Source: DASSJF01 sp035934535 (GTDB taxonomy: Bacteria; Sysuimicrobiota; Sysuimicrobiia; Sysuimicrobiales; Segetimicrobiaceae). Taken from it: a stretch of DNA of 30,186 nucleotides. This document shows, piece after piece, positions 14,722-23,271 of this stretch. Made by a program: the position numbers and the translations under genes. The stretch spans positions 1 through 30,186 of the forward strand of contig DASYXS010000121.1 in NCBI GenBank assembly GCA_035934535.1, given 5' to 3'. Position 1 is the first letter of the stretch; every line of letters begins with the position of its first letter. The notes beneath the pieces were generated by a model that made no database searches, was not told the DNA's origin, and saw only the letters and a list, made by a program, of their open reading frames with translations.

Positions 14722-16085
14722 CCTTCCTCGTCCTCCACGATGTATCCGCCGCCGGCCCCGCGGCGCACCGCGTGCCAGGCCGCGGCCGGATGGCCCTCCG
14801 CGGCCTTGAGTTCCCGGCAGACGACGTAGGTGACCCATCCCGCGACCAACGGGAGGATCAGGACGACGCCGCGGAGGACCATGGTGACCGTCTCCACGGG
14901 CACCCCGAAAAACCGCGCCATGACATCGTTGCTGCCGGCGAGCGTCAGCAGCACCACAAAGGTCAGCGCCGCGGCGCCGACGCCGCTGCGGCGTGGTGCA
15001 TCGCGGGCGCGGTCGAGGAAATGGTGAACGTCGCGGTCGCCGGTCAGCCGCTGCTCGATGAACGGCCAGAGCGCATAGACGGTGATGAGCAGTCCGGGTA
15101 CGAGCACGCCCGGAAAGAACGGCTCCGGGATCGTGTGGCCAAACCCGCGAAGCTCCCAGTTGGGCATGAGGCGGAGCGTGCCTTCGAGCCAGCCGATATA
15201 CCAGTCCGGCTGCGCGGGCGAGCTCACGGTGGTCGGGTCGTACGGGCCGTACAGCCACACCGGGTTGATCTGGACGAGGCCCCCGAGCGCCGCCAGCACC
15301 GCGAAGACGGCCAGCCCGAGTCCCGCCGACTTCATCGCGTAGTTCGGCCAGAGCGGAGATCCGACGACCGTGTTCTCGGTCCGGCCCGGCGCGCGGAACT
15401 GCGTGTGCTTCTGGTGCCAGATGATGGCGAGGTGCAGGCCGAGCGCCGCGAGGATCAGTCCCTGCAGCAGCATGATGTGGAGCGCGAGCAGCCGGCCGAT
15501 CGTCACCGGCGCGGGAAACTCCCCGCCGAAGAACAGGAACGCCGCCCAGGTGCCGACGACCGGGATCGACAGCAGCACGGAGTAGGCGATCCGGATGCCG
15601 GTGCCCGAGAGCAGGTCGTCGGGCAGCGAGTACCCGGTGAAGCCCGCGGCCATCGCGAGCAGCACCAGGCCCGTGCCGATCAGCCAGTTGATCTCGCGCG
15701 GCCGCCGGAACGCGCCGGTGAAGAAGACCCGCATCGCGTGCGCGACGATCGCGGCGACGAAGACGAGCGCGGCCCAATGGTGGATCTGCCGCATTACGAG
15801 TCCGGCCCGCACGTCGAACGACAGCTGCAGCACGCTCGCGTAGGCGGCCGACATCCGCTCCCCGCGCAGCGGCGCGTACGAGCCCTGATACACCACGTCC
15901 TCGCCCGACGCGGTGAAGAAGAACGTCAGGAAGACCCCCGTCACGAGCAGCGCGAGGTACGCGTACATCGCCACCTCGCCGAGCATGAACGCCCAGTGGT
16001 CCGGGAACGCCTTGCGCAGCGCCTTGCGCGCGAACGACGCCGCCCCGAGGCGGTCGTCGAGCCAGAGCACCAGCCGGCGGATCAT
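14718..16085 (-). CDS. qcrB: Cytochrome b subunit of the bcc menaquinol-cytochrome c reductase
   Basis: The 455-aa protein is the long, actinobacterial-type cytochrome b. Heme ligands are probably His102 (or 103) with His116, and His203 with His218. The Qo-site loop shows P-E and PDW motifs in QPDWYIGWLEGTLRLMP, typical of actinobacterial QcrB, and the C-terminus extends beyond the core. ATG 16085 overlaps the qcrA stop (ATGA). It transfers electrons from menaquinol through the b hemes and the Rieske protein. Confidence 0.95.
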   Translation of the reverse strand: MIRRLVLWLDDRLGAASFARKALRKAFPDHWAFMLGEVAMYAYLALLVTGVFLTFFFTASGEDVVYQGSYAPLRGERMSAAYASVLQLSFDVRAGLVMRQIHHWAALVFVAAIVAHAMRVFFTGAFRRPREINWLIGTGLVLLAMAAGFTGYSLPDDLLSGTGIRIAYSVLLSIPVVGTWAAFLFFGGEFPAPVTIGRLLALHIMLLQGLILAALGLHLAIIWHQKHTQFRAPGRTENTVVGSPLWPNYAMKSAGLGLAVFAVLAALGGLVQINPVWLYGPYDPTTVSSPAQPDWYIGWLEGTLRLMPNWELRGFGHTIPEPFFPGVLVPGLLITVYALWPFIEQRLTGDRDVHHFLDRARDAPRRSGVGAAALTFVVLLTLAGSNDVMARFFGVPVETVTMVLRGVVLILPLVAGWVTYVVCRELKAAEGHPAAAWHAVRRGAGGGYIVEDEEG

Positions 16086-16915
16086 GAGAGCTCCCAGAAT
16101 CCCGGGCCGACCGGCGCGGAGAAATCGCCCGTCGCGCGCAGGTAGCCGTCCGCGTCGATCTGCAGCGGCAACTGCGGCAGCGCCCGGGTCGTGGGCCCGA
16201 ACACGGGCATCGCCCCCCGCAGCACGTCGAACGTAGATTGGTGGCACGGGCACAACAGCTGGTGGGCCGCCGCGCGGTAGAGGCCGACGGGGCAGCCCGC
16301 GTGCGTGCAGATCTTCGAGAACGCCACGTGGCCCTTCGGCGCCCAGGTGTCTCGCCCCGGCGGCAGATGCAGCTCCGCCGGATCCACGCGGATCAACAGC
16401 GCCTGGGACACCGGCGACCCGCGGTGCCCCTCCGGGAACACCGTGATCACCGATCCCGCGGCGAGTTGACCGTCGCGGATGCGGCGGCCTGCGCCGTCGA
16501 TGAGAAACGTCCCGGGCTGCCACTCCGTGTGGAACATCGAGCGGCCGGGGCGCGGACCCAGCGAGCGGATCGGAAAGAACACGACCAGCACGAGCGCCGC
16601 GAGCGCCCCGAGCAGCAGCCGCCCGAGGGTCCGCCGGCCGGTGAGCTGCTCTTCTCCACGCTCAAGCGCCGACGTCGCGGCCGCGCGCACCGCCGGCGGG
16701 GACGGCTCGGGCTCCCGGACGTCGGTGACGTCCTCCTGCGGCAGGAGGCGCAGCGCCCACGCGATGATCGCGGCGCCGAGCGCGCCCAGCGAGACCGCAA
16801 GCAGGACGCCCTCCAGTTGCGGTTGGCCGCCGGCGGCGTAGACGACGACGAGGGCGAGGCTGCCGCAGATCGACAGCGCCAGCATCGCGGCGACCGGCCG
16901 CTCGACCGGACGCAT
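16082..16915 (-). CDS. qcrA: Rieske iron-sulfur subunit of the bcc complex
   Basis: The 277-aa protein has three N-terminal membrane segments (about 8-27, 35-57 and 98-116), as in actinobacterial QcrA and unlike the single anchor of proteobacterial Rieske proteins. The 2Fe-2S ligands are Cys203 and His205 in C-T-H-A-G-C and Cys222 and His225 in C-P-C-H-Q-S; Cys208 and Cys224 should form the structural disulfide. ATG 16915 overlaps the qcrC stop by one base (TGATG). Confidence 0.95.
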   Translation of the reverse strand: MRPVERPVAAMLALSICGSLALVVVYAAGGQPQLEGVLLAVSLGALGAAIIAWALRLLPQEDVTDVREPEPSPPAVRAAATSALERGEEQLTGRRTLGRLLLGALAALVLVVFFPIRSLGPRPGRSMFHTEWQPGTFLIDGAGRRIRDGQLAAGSVITVFPEGHRGSPVSQALLIRVDPAELHLPPGRDTWAPKGHVAFSKICTHAGCPVGLYRAAAHQLLCPCHQSTFDVLRGAMPVFGPTTRALPQLPLQIDADGYLRATGDFSAPVGPGFWELS

Positions 16916-17682
16916 CACCTTGTCGTCCCGACGAGGCGGATGATCACGACGAGGCCGGCGAACCCGACGACCCATGCGATGAACCCCTCGGCCACGGGAC
17001 CGAGGTGTCCCAGACTGAACCCGCCCGGATCCGCCGGGGCCCGCAGCAGCAGGACGTAGCGGACCAGCGAGTTCAGGTCGTACTGATCGATGACGCCGGC
17101 GTCGAACCGCGGCATCGGAGCGGGCCCGATGCGCACGGCCTCGGCGATCTCGACCGGGGTCGCCTCGTAGAGGTCGGGCGCATCCGCACCCTCTCCCACC
17201 GCGGCGCCCTGGCCGGCCGTGCCGTGACAGGGCGCGCAGTTGGCCGCGAAGATCTGCTGGCCGCGCGTGAGGTCGCCGCCGGCCGGATACACGGCAGGGA
17301 TCGGCGGGCCTCCGGGCGCGAGCGACGTCACAAACGCCACGAGCGCGTCGATGTCGCCGCGCGTCCACGTGGACCGGCCGCGCACCATCGGCTGGTGCGG
17401 ATTCGCGAGCGGCATCCGGCCGGTCGACAGCGCGAAGTCCATCGCGGCCGCGCCGATGCCCAGAAGCGGGATGCCGTCGCCGGTCCCCCGCCCCGTCGCG
17501 CCGTGGCACGACGCGCAGTGAAGCGCGTAGAGATCGGCGCCGCGCCGCGCGTCGCCGCTCGGGCCGGAGGCGGGCGCGGGAAGCGGCGGTGGGGGGGTCT
17601 GGGCACGCGAGCGGGCGGCCGTGGCGAGCGCCGCCCCCACCACGACGATGACCGCGGCAACCGTCACGGCGCGCGGGCTCAT
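16915..17682 (-). CDS. qcrC: Diheme cytochrome c subunit of the bcc complex
   Basis: The 255-aa protein has an N-terminal signal/anchor (residues 5-25), a Pro-rich linker, two cytochrome c domains and a C-terminal membrane helix (about 231-250). The heme sites are CASCH (56-60) and CAPCH (149-153); Met90 and Met184 region residues could be axial ligands. This di-heme membrane-tethered layout is that of actinobacterial QcrC, which passes electrons directly to the CuA of the oxidase, so no separate soluble cytochrome c is needed. ATG 17682 overlaps the ctaE stop (ATGA). Confidence 0.94.
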   Translation of the reverse strand: MSPRAVTVAAVIVVVGAALATAARSRAQTPPPPLPAPASGPSGDARRGADLYALHCASCHGATGRGTGDGIPLLGIGAAAMDFALSTGRMPLANPHQPMVRGRSTWTRGDIDALVAFVTSLAPGGPPIPAVYPAGGDLTRGQQIFAANCAPCHGTAGQGAAVGEGADAPDLYEATPVEIAEAVRIGPAPMPRFDAGVIDQYDLNSLVRYVLLLRAPADPGGFSLGHLGPVAEGFIAWVVGFAGLVVIIRLVGTTR

Positions 17683-18266
17683 CGAATGAGCCAGATCGTG
17701 GAGAACACCGCGATCCAGACGGCGTCGACGAAGTGCCAGTAATAGATCACCGCCTCGGGGCCGCCGGTTCCGGGGCCGGGACCCCGCGCACGATACGCGC
17801 CGGCGGCGACTTTGGCCGCCAACCCGAACAACAGGATGATGCCCACGACCATGTGCAGCGCGTGAAAGCCCGTCAGGGTGAAGAAGATCGTGCCGTACGC
17901 GTGCGAGGCGACGGTGAAGCCCGCGGTCAGCCAGTCGTGCACCTTGAGTCCAAGGAACGCCAACCCCATCGCCGCGGTGAGCACGAGATGGCGGACGGCG
18001 GCGGCGGTATGCCTCGCCCGCAGCGCGTGGGCGGCCAGGTGCGCGGGGATGCTCGAGCCGAGCAAGATCGCCGTCGCGAGCCCCATCTCGGCGAGGTCGA
18101 GGTGCACGCCGGCCGGCGGCCAGACGGCCGCTTCACCGCGGAGCGTAAAGTACGCTCCGAACAGCGCCCCGAAGAACATCGTCTCCGAGGCGATGAACAG
18201 CACCATGCCCAGCACGAGCGGGGCCGGGCGGGTCTCACCCGGACGGACCGCGGCCTGCGCGATCAT
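17679..18266 (-). CDS. ctaE: Cytochrome c oxidase subunit III
   Basis: The start was taken at ATG 18266 (MIAQAAVRPGETRPAP), since the upstream extension is Arg-rich and not conserved-looking. The 195-aa protein has five transmembrane helices: LGMVLFIASETMFFGALFGAYF, the typical subunit III helix with its Ser-Glu-x-Met-Phe core, then four more, with TGFHALHMVVGIILL and YYWHFVDAVWIAVFSTIW near the end. It is placed with the bcc genes rather than with ctaCD, as in actinobacterial ctaE-qcrCAB clusters. Confidence 0.94.
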   Translation of the reverse strand: MIAQAAVRPGETRPAPLVLGMVLFIASETMFFGALFGAYFTLRGEAAVWPPAGVHLDLAEMGLATAILLGSSIPAHLAAHALRARHTAAAVRHLVLTAAMGLAFLGLKVHDWLTAGFTVASHAYGTIFFTLTGFHALHMVVGIILLFGLAAKVAAGAYRARGPGPGTGGPEAVIYYWHFVDAVWIAVFSTIWLIR

Positions 18267-18355
18267 CTCGGCCGTTCTTTCCGTCCGCGCGCCGCCGTGT
18301 CCTCCGCAGGGGCGCGCCGCCGCCGCGTGCAACCTTGGGGGTCGGAGGTGGACAC

Positions 18356-20116
18356 TTGGAGCCACGGCCCTGGCATCGGTTCTACGCCGATGACGTTCCC
18401 CACGACGTCGCCCTTCCCGACGCTCCCCTGCACGCGTTTCTCCGCGCAAGCGCCGCGCGCCATCCCGGGCGGGCCTCCGTCATCCTGAGCGGCCCCGGTT
18501 TCCACTCGGCGCTGTCCTACCGCGCGCTGGACCGCGCGACCGACCGGTTCGCCGGCGCGCTGCGCGCCCTGGGCGTCCGCCGCGGAGACCGTCTCGCGAT
18601 CGCGATGGCCAACCTGCCGCAGTACCCCATCGCCCTGTACGGTGCCTTCAAGGCGGGCGTCACGGTCGTCCAGGTCAACCCGCTGTACCGCGGCGAGGAC
18701 CTCGCGTTTCTCCTGCGGGACTCCCAGGCGAAGGCCCTCGTCACGCTCACGCGCCTGTACCCCAACGTGGCGGCGGTGCGCGACCGAACGGCGCTCGAGC
18801 ACGTCATCCTGACGAAGGTCTCGGACTACTTCCCGCCGCTGTGGCGCGTGCTCTATCGCCTGGCGCGGGAGCGGCGCGAGGGCGACGCGATGCCGCGCGG
18901 AGCCGGCCTCGTCCCGTGGGCCCGGATGATGCGGGGGCGCGCGCTCCCGCAAGCCGAAGGAGCCGTGCCCGAGGACCTCGCGGTACTGCAGTACACCGGC
19001 GGCACGACGGGACGCCCCCGCGGCGCGATGCTGACGCACCGCAACCTCGCCGTCAACGCGGCCCAGGGGCTCGCCTGGTTCCGCGGGCTGCGCGATGGCG
19101 AGGAGTGCTTCCTCGTCGTGGTGCCGCTGTTCCACGTCTACGGGCTGCTCGTGCTGAACGCCGGCATCCGGCTCGCCGCGACCCAGTTGATGGTGCTGAT
19201 GCGCATGTTCGAGGCGCGCCTCGTGGCCGAACAGGTCCCGCGGTGGCGTCCCACCGTCTTCCCCGGCGTGCCGGCGATGTACGCGGCGATCAATCAGCTC
19301 AAGGACGTCGCGCGCCACGATCTCCACTCGATCCGGTACTGCCTCTCCGGCGCGGCGGGGCTGCCGGCGGAAGTGGCGCGGCGGTTCGAGGAGCTGACCG
19401 GCGGCCGTGTGGCCGAGGGGTACGGCCTCACCGAAGCCGGGCCGCTCGTGGCCGCGAACCCGATCTGGGAAGGCGGGGTGCGGAAGCCCGGGAGCATCGG
19501 CATTCCGGTCTCCGGCACGGACGTGCGGATCGTCGACCTCGAGGGCGGGACGCGCGATCTGCCGGCGGGCGAGGCCGGCGAGTTGATCGTGCAGGGGCCC
19601 CAGGTCATGCGGGGGTTCTGGAACGCGCCGGCCGACACGGCCACCTCGCTGCGCGGCGGCTGGCTCTTCACCGGCGACGTGGCGCGGATCGACGCGGACG
19701 GTTTTCTCTTCATCGAGGACCGCAAGAAGGACATGATCGAGGTCGGCGGCCTCAAGGTCTACCCGCGCGAGATCGAGGACCTGCTGCTCGAACACCCGCT
19801 GGTCCGCGACGCCGGCGTTATCGGCGTGCCCCACCAGCTGCGGGGAGAAACGATCGTGGCCTACGTCACGCTTCGGACCCCGGACGGCGACGCGGTCTCG
19901 ACGCGCCGGCAGGTGCGCGACTGGCTGCGCGAGCGGCTGCCGTCCTACAAGGTGCCGCGGCGCATCGAGATCGTGGACGCGATCCCGAAGACGCTCATCG
20001 GCAAGCCGCTGCGGCGCGTGCTGCGCGAGACCGCCGCCGCGCCGCCCGCCGGCCGGGATGGAACCAGCGCGGCCGGCGACGGTGACACAGAAACCGACGA
20101 GGGCCCCAAAGCCTAG
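18356..20116 (+). CDS. fadD: Long-chain acyl-CoA synthetase (AMP-forming)
   Basis: The start was taken as TTG 18356 because GGAGGT ends six bases before it. The 586-aa enzyme has the full ANL set: P-loop YTGGTTGRPRGAMLTH (about 213-228), core motif YGLTEAGPL, nucleotide-binding GWLFTGDVARIDADGF, hinge DRKKDMIEVGGLKVYP, and a C-terminal catalytic Lys (about 550) in P-K-T-L-I-G-K. It activates fatty acids with ATP and CoA for oxidation or lipid synthesis. Chain length cannot be set from this. The C-terminal 35 residues are low-complexity. It is alone on its strand, divergent from ctaE, and convergent with the creatininase-family gene, overlapping by 4 nt. Confidence 0.92.
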   Translation: MEPRPWHRFYADDVPHDVALPDAPLHAFLRASAARHPGRASVILSGPGFHSALSYRALDRATDRFAGALRALGVRRGDRLAIAMANLPQYPIALYGAFKAGVTVVQVNPLYRGEDLAFLLRDSQAKALVTLTRLYPNVAAVRDRTALEHVILTKVSDYFPPLWRVLYRLARERREGDAMPRGAGLVPWARMMRGRALPQAEGAVPEDLAVLQYTGGTTGRPRGAMLTHRNLAVNAAQGLAWFRGLRDGEECFLVVVPLFHVYGLLVLNAGIRLAATQLMVLMRMFEARLVAEQVPRWRPTVFPGVPAMYAAINQLKDVARHDLHSIRYCLSGAAGLPAEVARRFEELTGGRVAEGYGLTEAGPLVAANPIWEGGVRKPGSIGIPVSGTDVRIVDLEGGTRDLPAGEAGELIVQGPQVMRGFWNAPADTATSLRGGWLFTGDVARIDADGFLFIEDRKKDMIEVGGLKVYPREIEDLLLEHPLVRDAGVIGVPHQLRGETIVAYVTLRTPDGDAVSTRRQVRDWLRERLPSYKVPRRIEIVDAIPKTLIGKPLRRVLRETAAAPPAGRDGTSAAGDGDTETDEGPKA

Positions 20117-20925
20117 CCGCCCTCGGTCAGCCCCGTGGGCATCGGGATTGCGCCGCGCGGCGCCGCGGCCGCCGCCGTGCGGAGACGCTCGGCCCCGGCC
20201 ACGAGATCGTCCACGATCGCGTCCGCGATCGCACGGCCCTTGTCCGCCGACGCGAACGTCGCGTCGCCGTAGACGCCGGTGGCCGAATAGCCCGGCCCCG
20301 GCTCGCGGTGATACATCGGCGGCACGAAGACACCGCGTGAATCGGGGCGGTCCGGGATCTCGCGGGCGAGCTTGTCGACCCGCACGACGTCCGGGGCGAT
20401 CGCCAGCAGCAGCGAGGTCTCGTGTTCGTCGCCGTGGCTGCCGCGCGGCTGCCGGAGGAGTCCGGTGGTCCGCTGCGCCCCGAGGTCGCCGATCCGCGTC
20501 ACCGCGACGAGCAGCCGGTAGATCCGATCCAGGTCGCGCGCGACGATCTCGAGCACGGGATAGGTCGACACGCCTGTGTTCAGAAACAGGAAGCGCCGCG
20601 GTCCGTGCCGGTGGATCGAGAGGACGAGCTCGGTCATCATCGCCTGGAACGTGGACGCCTCGAGGTGCGTGCTGCCCGGGAAGGGCGAGAAGTGCGGAAA
20701 GTAGCCGTAGACCACGGTCGGCATGACGACGACCGGCACGCGCTCGGCGAGCCGGCGTGCGAGATAGTCCGCCATGATGCGGTCGGTGCCGAGCGGGAGG
20801 TGCGGGCCGTGTTCCTTGGCGCCGGCGCCGATCGGGATCACGACGAGAGGATCCGCCCGCAGCAGCGGCTCAACCTCGGTCCAGGTCAGGCGTTCGAGGT
20901 AGACTCCGCGGAGCGGCTCCGCCAA
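20113..20925 (-). CDS. Creatininase-family amidohydrolase
   Basis: The 270-aa protein has the family hallmark E-H-G-P-H-L-P-L-G-T-D (38-48) and the HAGExETS-like motif as S-H-G-D-E-H-E-T-S (163-171), both metal-binding in this family. The FPGSTHLEASTF segment is also typical. Two departures from creatininase itself are seen: Lys37 stands where many members have the first Glu (the Glu is shifted one place), and LNTGVST replaces the usual NGHGGN loop. It could be a creatininase-like or MftE-like amidase; the substrate is unknown. It lies 131 bp downstream of the CDF gene. Confidence 0.85.
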   Translation of the reverse strand: MAEPLRGVYLERLTWTEVEPLLRADPLVVIPIGAGAKEHGPHLPLGTDRIMADYLARRLAERVPVVVMPTVVYGYFPHFSPFPGSTHLEASTFQAMMTELVLSIHRHGPRRFLFLNTGVSTYPVLEIVARDLDRIYRLLVAVTRIGDLGAQRTTGLLRQPRGSHGDEHETSLLLAIAPDVVRVDKLAREIPDRPDSRGVFVPPMYHREPGPGYSATGVYGDATFASADKGRAIADAIVDDLVAGAERLRTAAAAAPRGAIPMPTGLTEGG

Positions 20926-21056
20926 GCCGGCGTCTCCCGATGGAGAGATACGGAACGAATGGTGTGTCCGTCACGTTCCGCGCACCGCCCGCACATCCTG
21001 CCGCGGCTTCGGTCTCGTGGCGGCCGTTTCGTCCACCGGCGCGGTCAAGCAGCGAT

Positions 21057-22436
21057 TTACTTCGGGTCGCGCCCATCGGCGGGCTCGGGGTGGATGCTGA
21101 CCTTGATGCCCTGCCGGAATTCCTCCCGCACCCGCAGCTCCAGTTCCTCGGTGATGTCGTGGACGCGCGTGACCGAGAGGTCCGGCTGGAGCGTGCAGTG
21201 CACCGTGGCGAGGAGCGCGCGGCCGATCTGATGGACCTCCACCGAATGGCAGTTCACGACGCCCGGCAGCTTCCGCGCGATCTCGAGGATGCGCCGCTCC
21301 AGCTGGGCCCGGATCCGCGTCGCCTCCCGCGCGGTCTCGACCCGCCGGAGCAGCGGTTCGATGTGGACGTTCACCTCGTCGATCTCCGGCAGCCCGGTCC
21401 GGACCGCGCGTTCGAGGTCGGTTGCGCGGTCGTGCGCCGCCGTAAACCGGATGTTCGGATCGACCTCCAGATCCAGGTCGACTTTGATCCGGCCGCGCGT
21501 CTCGAACACCGTCACGTCGTGGATCTGGAAGTTCTCGCGGTGCGCGATCGACCGCACCCGCTGCACGAGATCGCGGCGCGAGGGGACGTCCGGCACCGCG
21601 TCGGCGACGACGTCCGCGGCCGGATAGAGCTCGTGGATCGCCCCCTCGACCCGATCGACCACGGACTGCGCGTGCTCAAACGGGATGTCGCTCTCGAGGA
21701 CGAGCCGCAGGTCGGCGAAGAGGCGGTTGCCGCTCTGCCGGACGCGCACGCGCTCGACCTCGAGCACGCCGGGCACCTTCGCCGCCGCCTCCGCGATGCG
21801 CTCGGGTACGCCCTCGGGCGCGGCATCCATGAGCGCCCCGACCGTCCGGTTGCCGAGCCGCGTCCCAACGTAGAGCGTGACACCGGCCACGACCAGCGCC
21901 GCCAGGGGATCGGCGTTGGCCAGCCACGGCAGCCGGGCGGTGGCGCCGACCGACACGAGCGCGAGCCCGAGCACCACCGCGCTCGTGCTCCAGACGTCCG
22001 TCGAGAAATGCAGCGCGTCCGCCTCGAGGGCTTGGCTGCGGTATTGGATCGCGACCCGCCACAGCGCGCGGGAGCGGAAGGTATCGATCAAAATGGACAG
22101 CGCCAGCACGCCGAACGCCCACACCGACGCCGCGACATGCGACCCGCTGAAGAACAGCCGGCGGATCGCCTCCACGACGATCCAGACGCTCGTCACCGCC
22201 AGCAGACCGGTCTGGACGAACGCGGACAGATGCTCCACCTTGCCGTGTCCGAACGGATGCTCGTGGTCCGCGGGCTTGTCCGCGAGCCGGACCGACGTGT
22301 AGGTGATCACCGCGGCGACAAGGTCGAGTCCGGAGTGCGCCGCCTCGGACAGAATGCCGAGGCTGCCGGTGAGGAGACCGACGGCCGTTTTCAGCGCCGT
22401 CAGCAGCGCCGCGGCGGCCACCGACGACAGGGCCAC
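21057..22436 (-). CDS. Cation diffusion facilitator (CDF) metal exporter with three C-terminal domains
   Basis: The 459-aa protein is a proton-coupled divalent metal exporter. Six hydrophobic segments occupy about residues 5-200. Metal sites are His34-x3-Asp38 in TM2 and His143-x3-Asp147 in TM5, the HD-HD set of zinc-type transporters, with a His-rich DHEHPFGHGKVEH loop. After residue 205 come three similar ferredoxin-like dimerisation units (about 209-283, 287-363 and 370-452), against one in ordinary CDF proteins. Start is GTG 22436, the first start codon after an upstream stop; no Shine-Dalgarno is seen. Confidence 0.9.
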   Translation of the reverse strand: MALSSVAAAALLTALKTAVGLLTGSLGILSEAAHSGLDLVAAVITYTSVRLADKPADHEHPFGHGKVEHLSAFVQTGLLAVTSVWIVVEAIRRLFFSGSHVAASVWAFGVLALSILIDTFRSRALWRVAIQYRSQALEADALHFSTDVWSTSAVVLGLALVSVGATARLPWLANADPLAALVVAGVTLYVGTRLGNRTVGALMDAAPEGVPERIAEAAAKVPGVLEVERVRVRQSGNRLFADLRLVLESDIPFEHAQSVVDRVEGAIHELYPAADVVADAVPDVPSRRDLVQRVRSIAHRENFQIHDVTVFETRGRIKVDLDLEVDPNIRFTAAHDRATDLERAVRTGLPEIDEVNVHIEPLLRRVETAREATRIRAQLERRILEIARKLPGVVNCHSVEVHQIGRALLATVHCTLQPDLSVTRVHDITEELELRVREEFRQGIKVSIHPEPADGRDPK

Positions 22437-22506
22437 CGCGTACTTTTGCCGAGCGGGAATCCCGGTGAGCGGCGGCGTCCGGCGCTACCCTCTCGACGTC
22501 ATCGCG

Positions 22507-23028
22507 TCATCGAAGGACGCGGACGCGCTCCGGCGGCCAGTAGATCAGGACCGCTTCGCCGACCAGATTGCGGTCGGGCACGAAGCCGAACGCACGGCTG
22601 TCCTCGCTGTTGCCGCGGTTGTCGCCGAGCACGAACACCTGATGCGCCGGCACCACCACGGGGCCGTATTCGCCCGCGGTGGCGACGCTGAGGTACCCCT
22701 CGGGGAGCATCCGGCCGTTGACGTAGACGTGGTCCGCGCGGATCTGGACGCGCTGGCCCGAGACGGCCACGACCCGCTTGATGTAGTTGCGCGCGGGATC
22801 CGTCGGCGGCTTCAAGACAACGATTTCTCCGGACCGCGGCGTCCGGAAGCGGTAGATGAACTTGTTGACGAGCACGCGGTCGTGCGGCAGCAGGTTCGGC
22901 TCCATGGAATACTGCTCAACCTGGAACGCCTGCGCGACCGAGATCATCACGAACTGCGCGAGCACGAACGCGAGGACCAGGGTCTTCAGAAACTCAAAGA
23001 TGCCGCGACGGGTATCGCGAATGTTCAT
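22507..23028 (-). CDS. lepB: Signal peptidase I
   Basis: ATG 23028 is preferred over TTG 23040 because GAGGCAGG lies close upstream. The 173-aa protein has one N-terminal membrane anchor (LVLAFVLAQFVMISV) and the catalytic dyad Ser41 (YSMEP) and Lys84 (NYIKRVV). The conserved box E, GDNRGNSEDSR, follows. It cleaves signal peptides of exported proteins on the outer face of the membrane. At 173 aa it is the short, Gram-positive-like form lacking the E. coli insert. Confidence 0.95.
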   Translation of the reverse strand: MNIRDTRRGIFEFLKTLVLAFVLAQFVMISVAQAFQVEQYSMEPNLLPHDRVLVNKFIYRFRTPRSGEIVVLKPPTDPARNYIKRVVAVSGQRVQIRADHVYVNGRMLPEGYLSVATAGEYGPVVVPAHQVFVLGDNRGNSEDSRAFGFVPDRNLVGEAVLIYWPPERVRVLR

Positions 23029-23091
23029 GGCCTGCCTCAACTGCCTCCGATTATAGGCGACCGGCGGATTCCCCCCGCGTCAACCCGGGTA

Positions 23092-23183
23092 TGGCGGAGG
23101 GGGTGGGATTTGAACCCACGAGGCGGTTGCCCGCCTACACGCTCTCCAGGCGTGCCGATTCGGCCAGGCTCTCGCACCCCTCC
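23092..23183 (-). tRNA. tRNA-Ser (anticodon GGA)
   Basis: Cloverleaf on the minus strand: acceptor GGAGGGG (23183-23177) with CCCCTCC (23102-23096), discriminator G, encoded CCA (23094-23092). The anticodon arm CACGC-CTGGAGA-GCGTG has GGA at 23147-23145, reading UCC. The long variable arm (GGCGG-GCAA-CCGCC) marks a class II serine tRNA. The T arm is GTGGG-TTCAAAT-CCCAC. Confidence 0.96.
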
Positions 23184-23194
23184 GAGTGTTGTCA

Positions 23195-23203
23195 ATTATA
23201 ACA
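23195..23203 (-). promoter_or_regulatory. Extended -10 promoter of tRNA-Ser
   Basis: TGT-TATAAT on the minus strand is a perfect extended -10, ending 11 nt before the tRNA 5' end. No -35 consensus is seen 17 bp upstream, where a GC-rich hairpin sits. Confidence 0.6.
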
Positions 23204-23213
23204 TGCGACGGCG

Positions 23214-23245
23214 CGGGGCCCCGCGGGTTCGGCCGCGGGGCCCCG
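23214..23245 (-). terminator. GC-rich 13-bp stem-loop after the phosphoesterase gene
   Basis: CGGGGCCCCGCGG (23214-23226) pairs perfectly with CCGCGGGGCCCCG (23233-23245) around a 6-nt loop. It lies 27 nt after the phosphoesterase stop and just before the tRNA-Ser promoter. There is no U-tract, so it may be a terminator of the GC-rich U-less kind or an mRNA 3' end stabiliser. Confidence 0.5.
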
Positions 23246-23271
23246 GAAGACCGGGCCTCTCGCGTCCGGCG

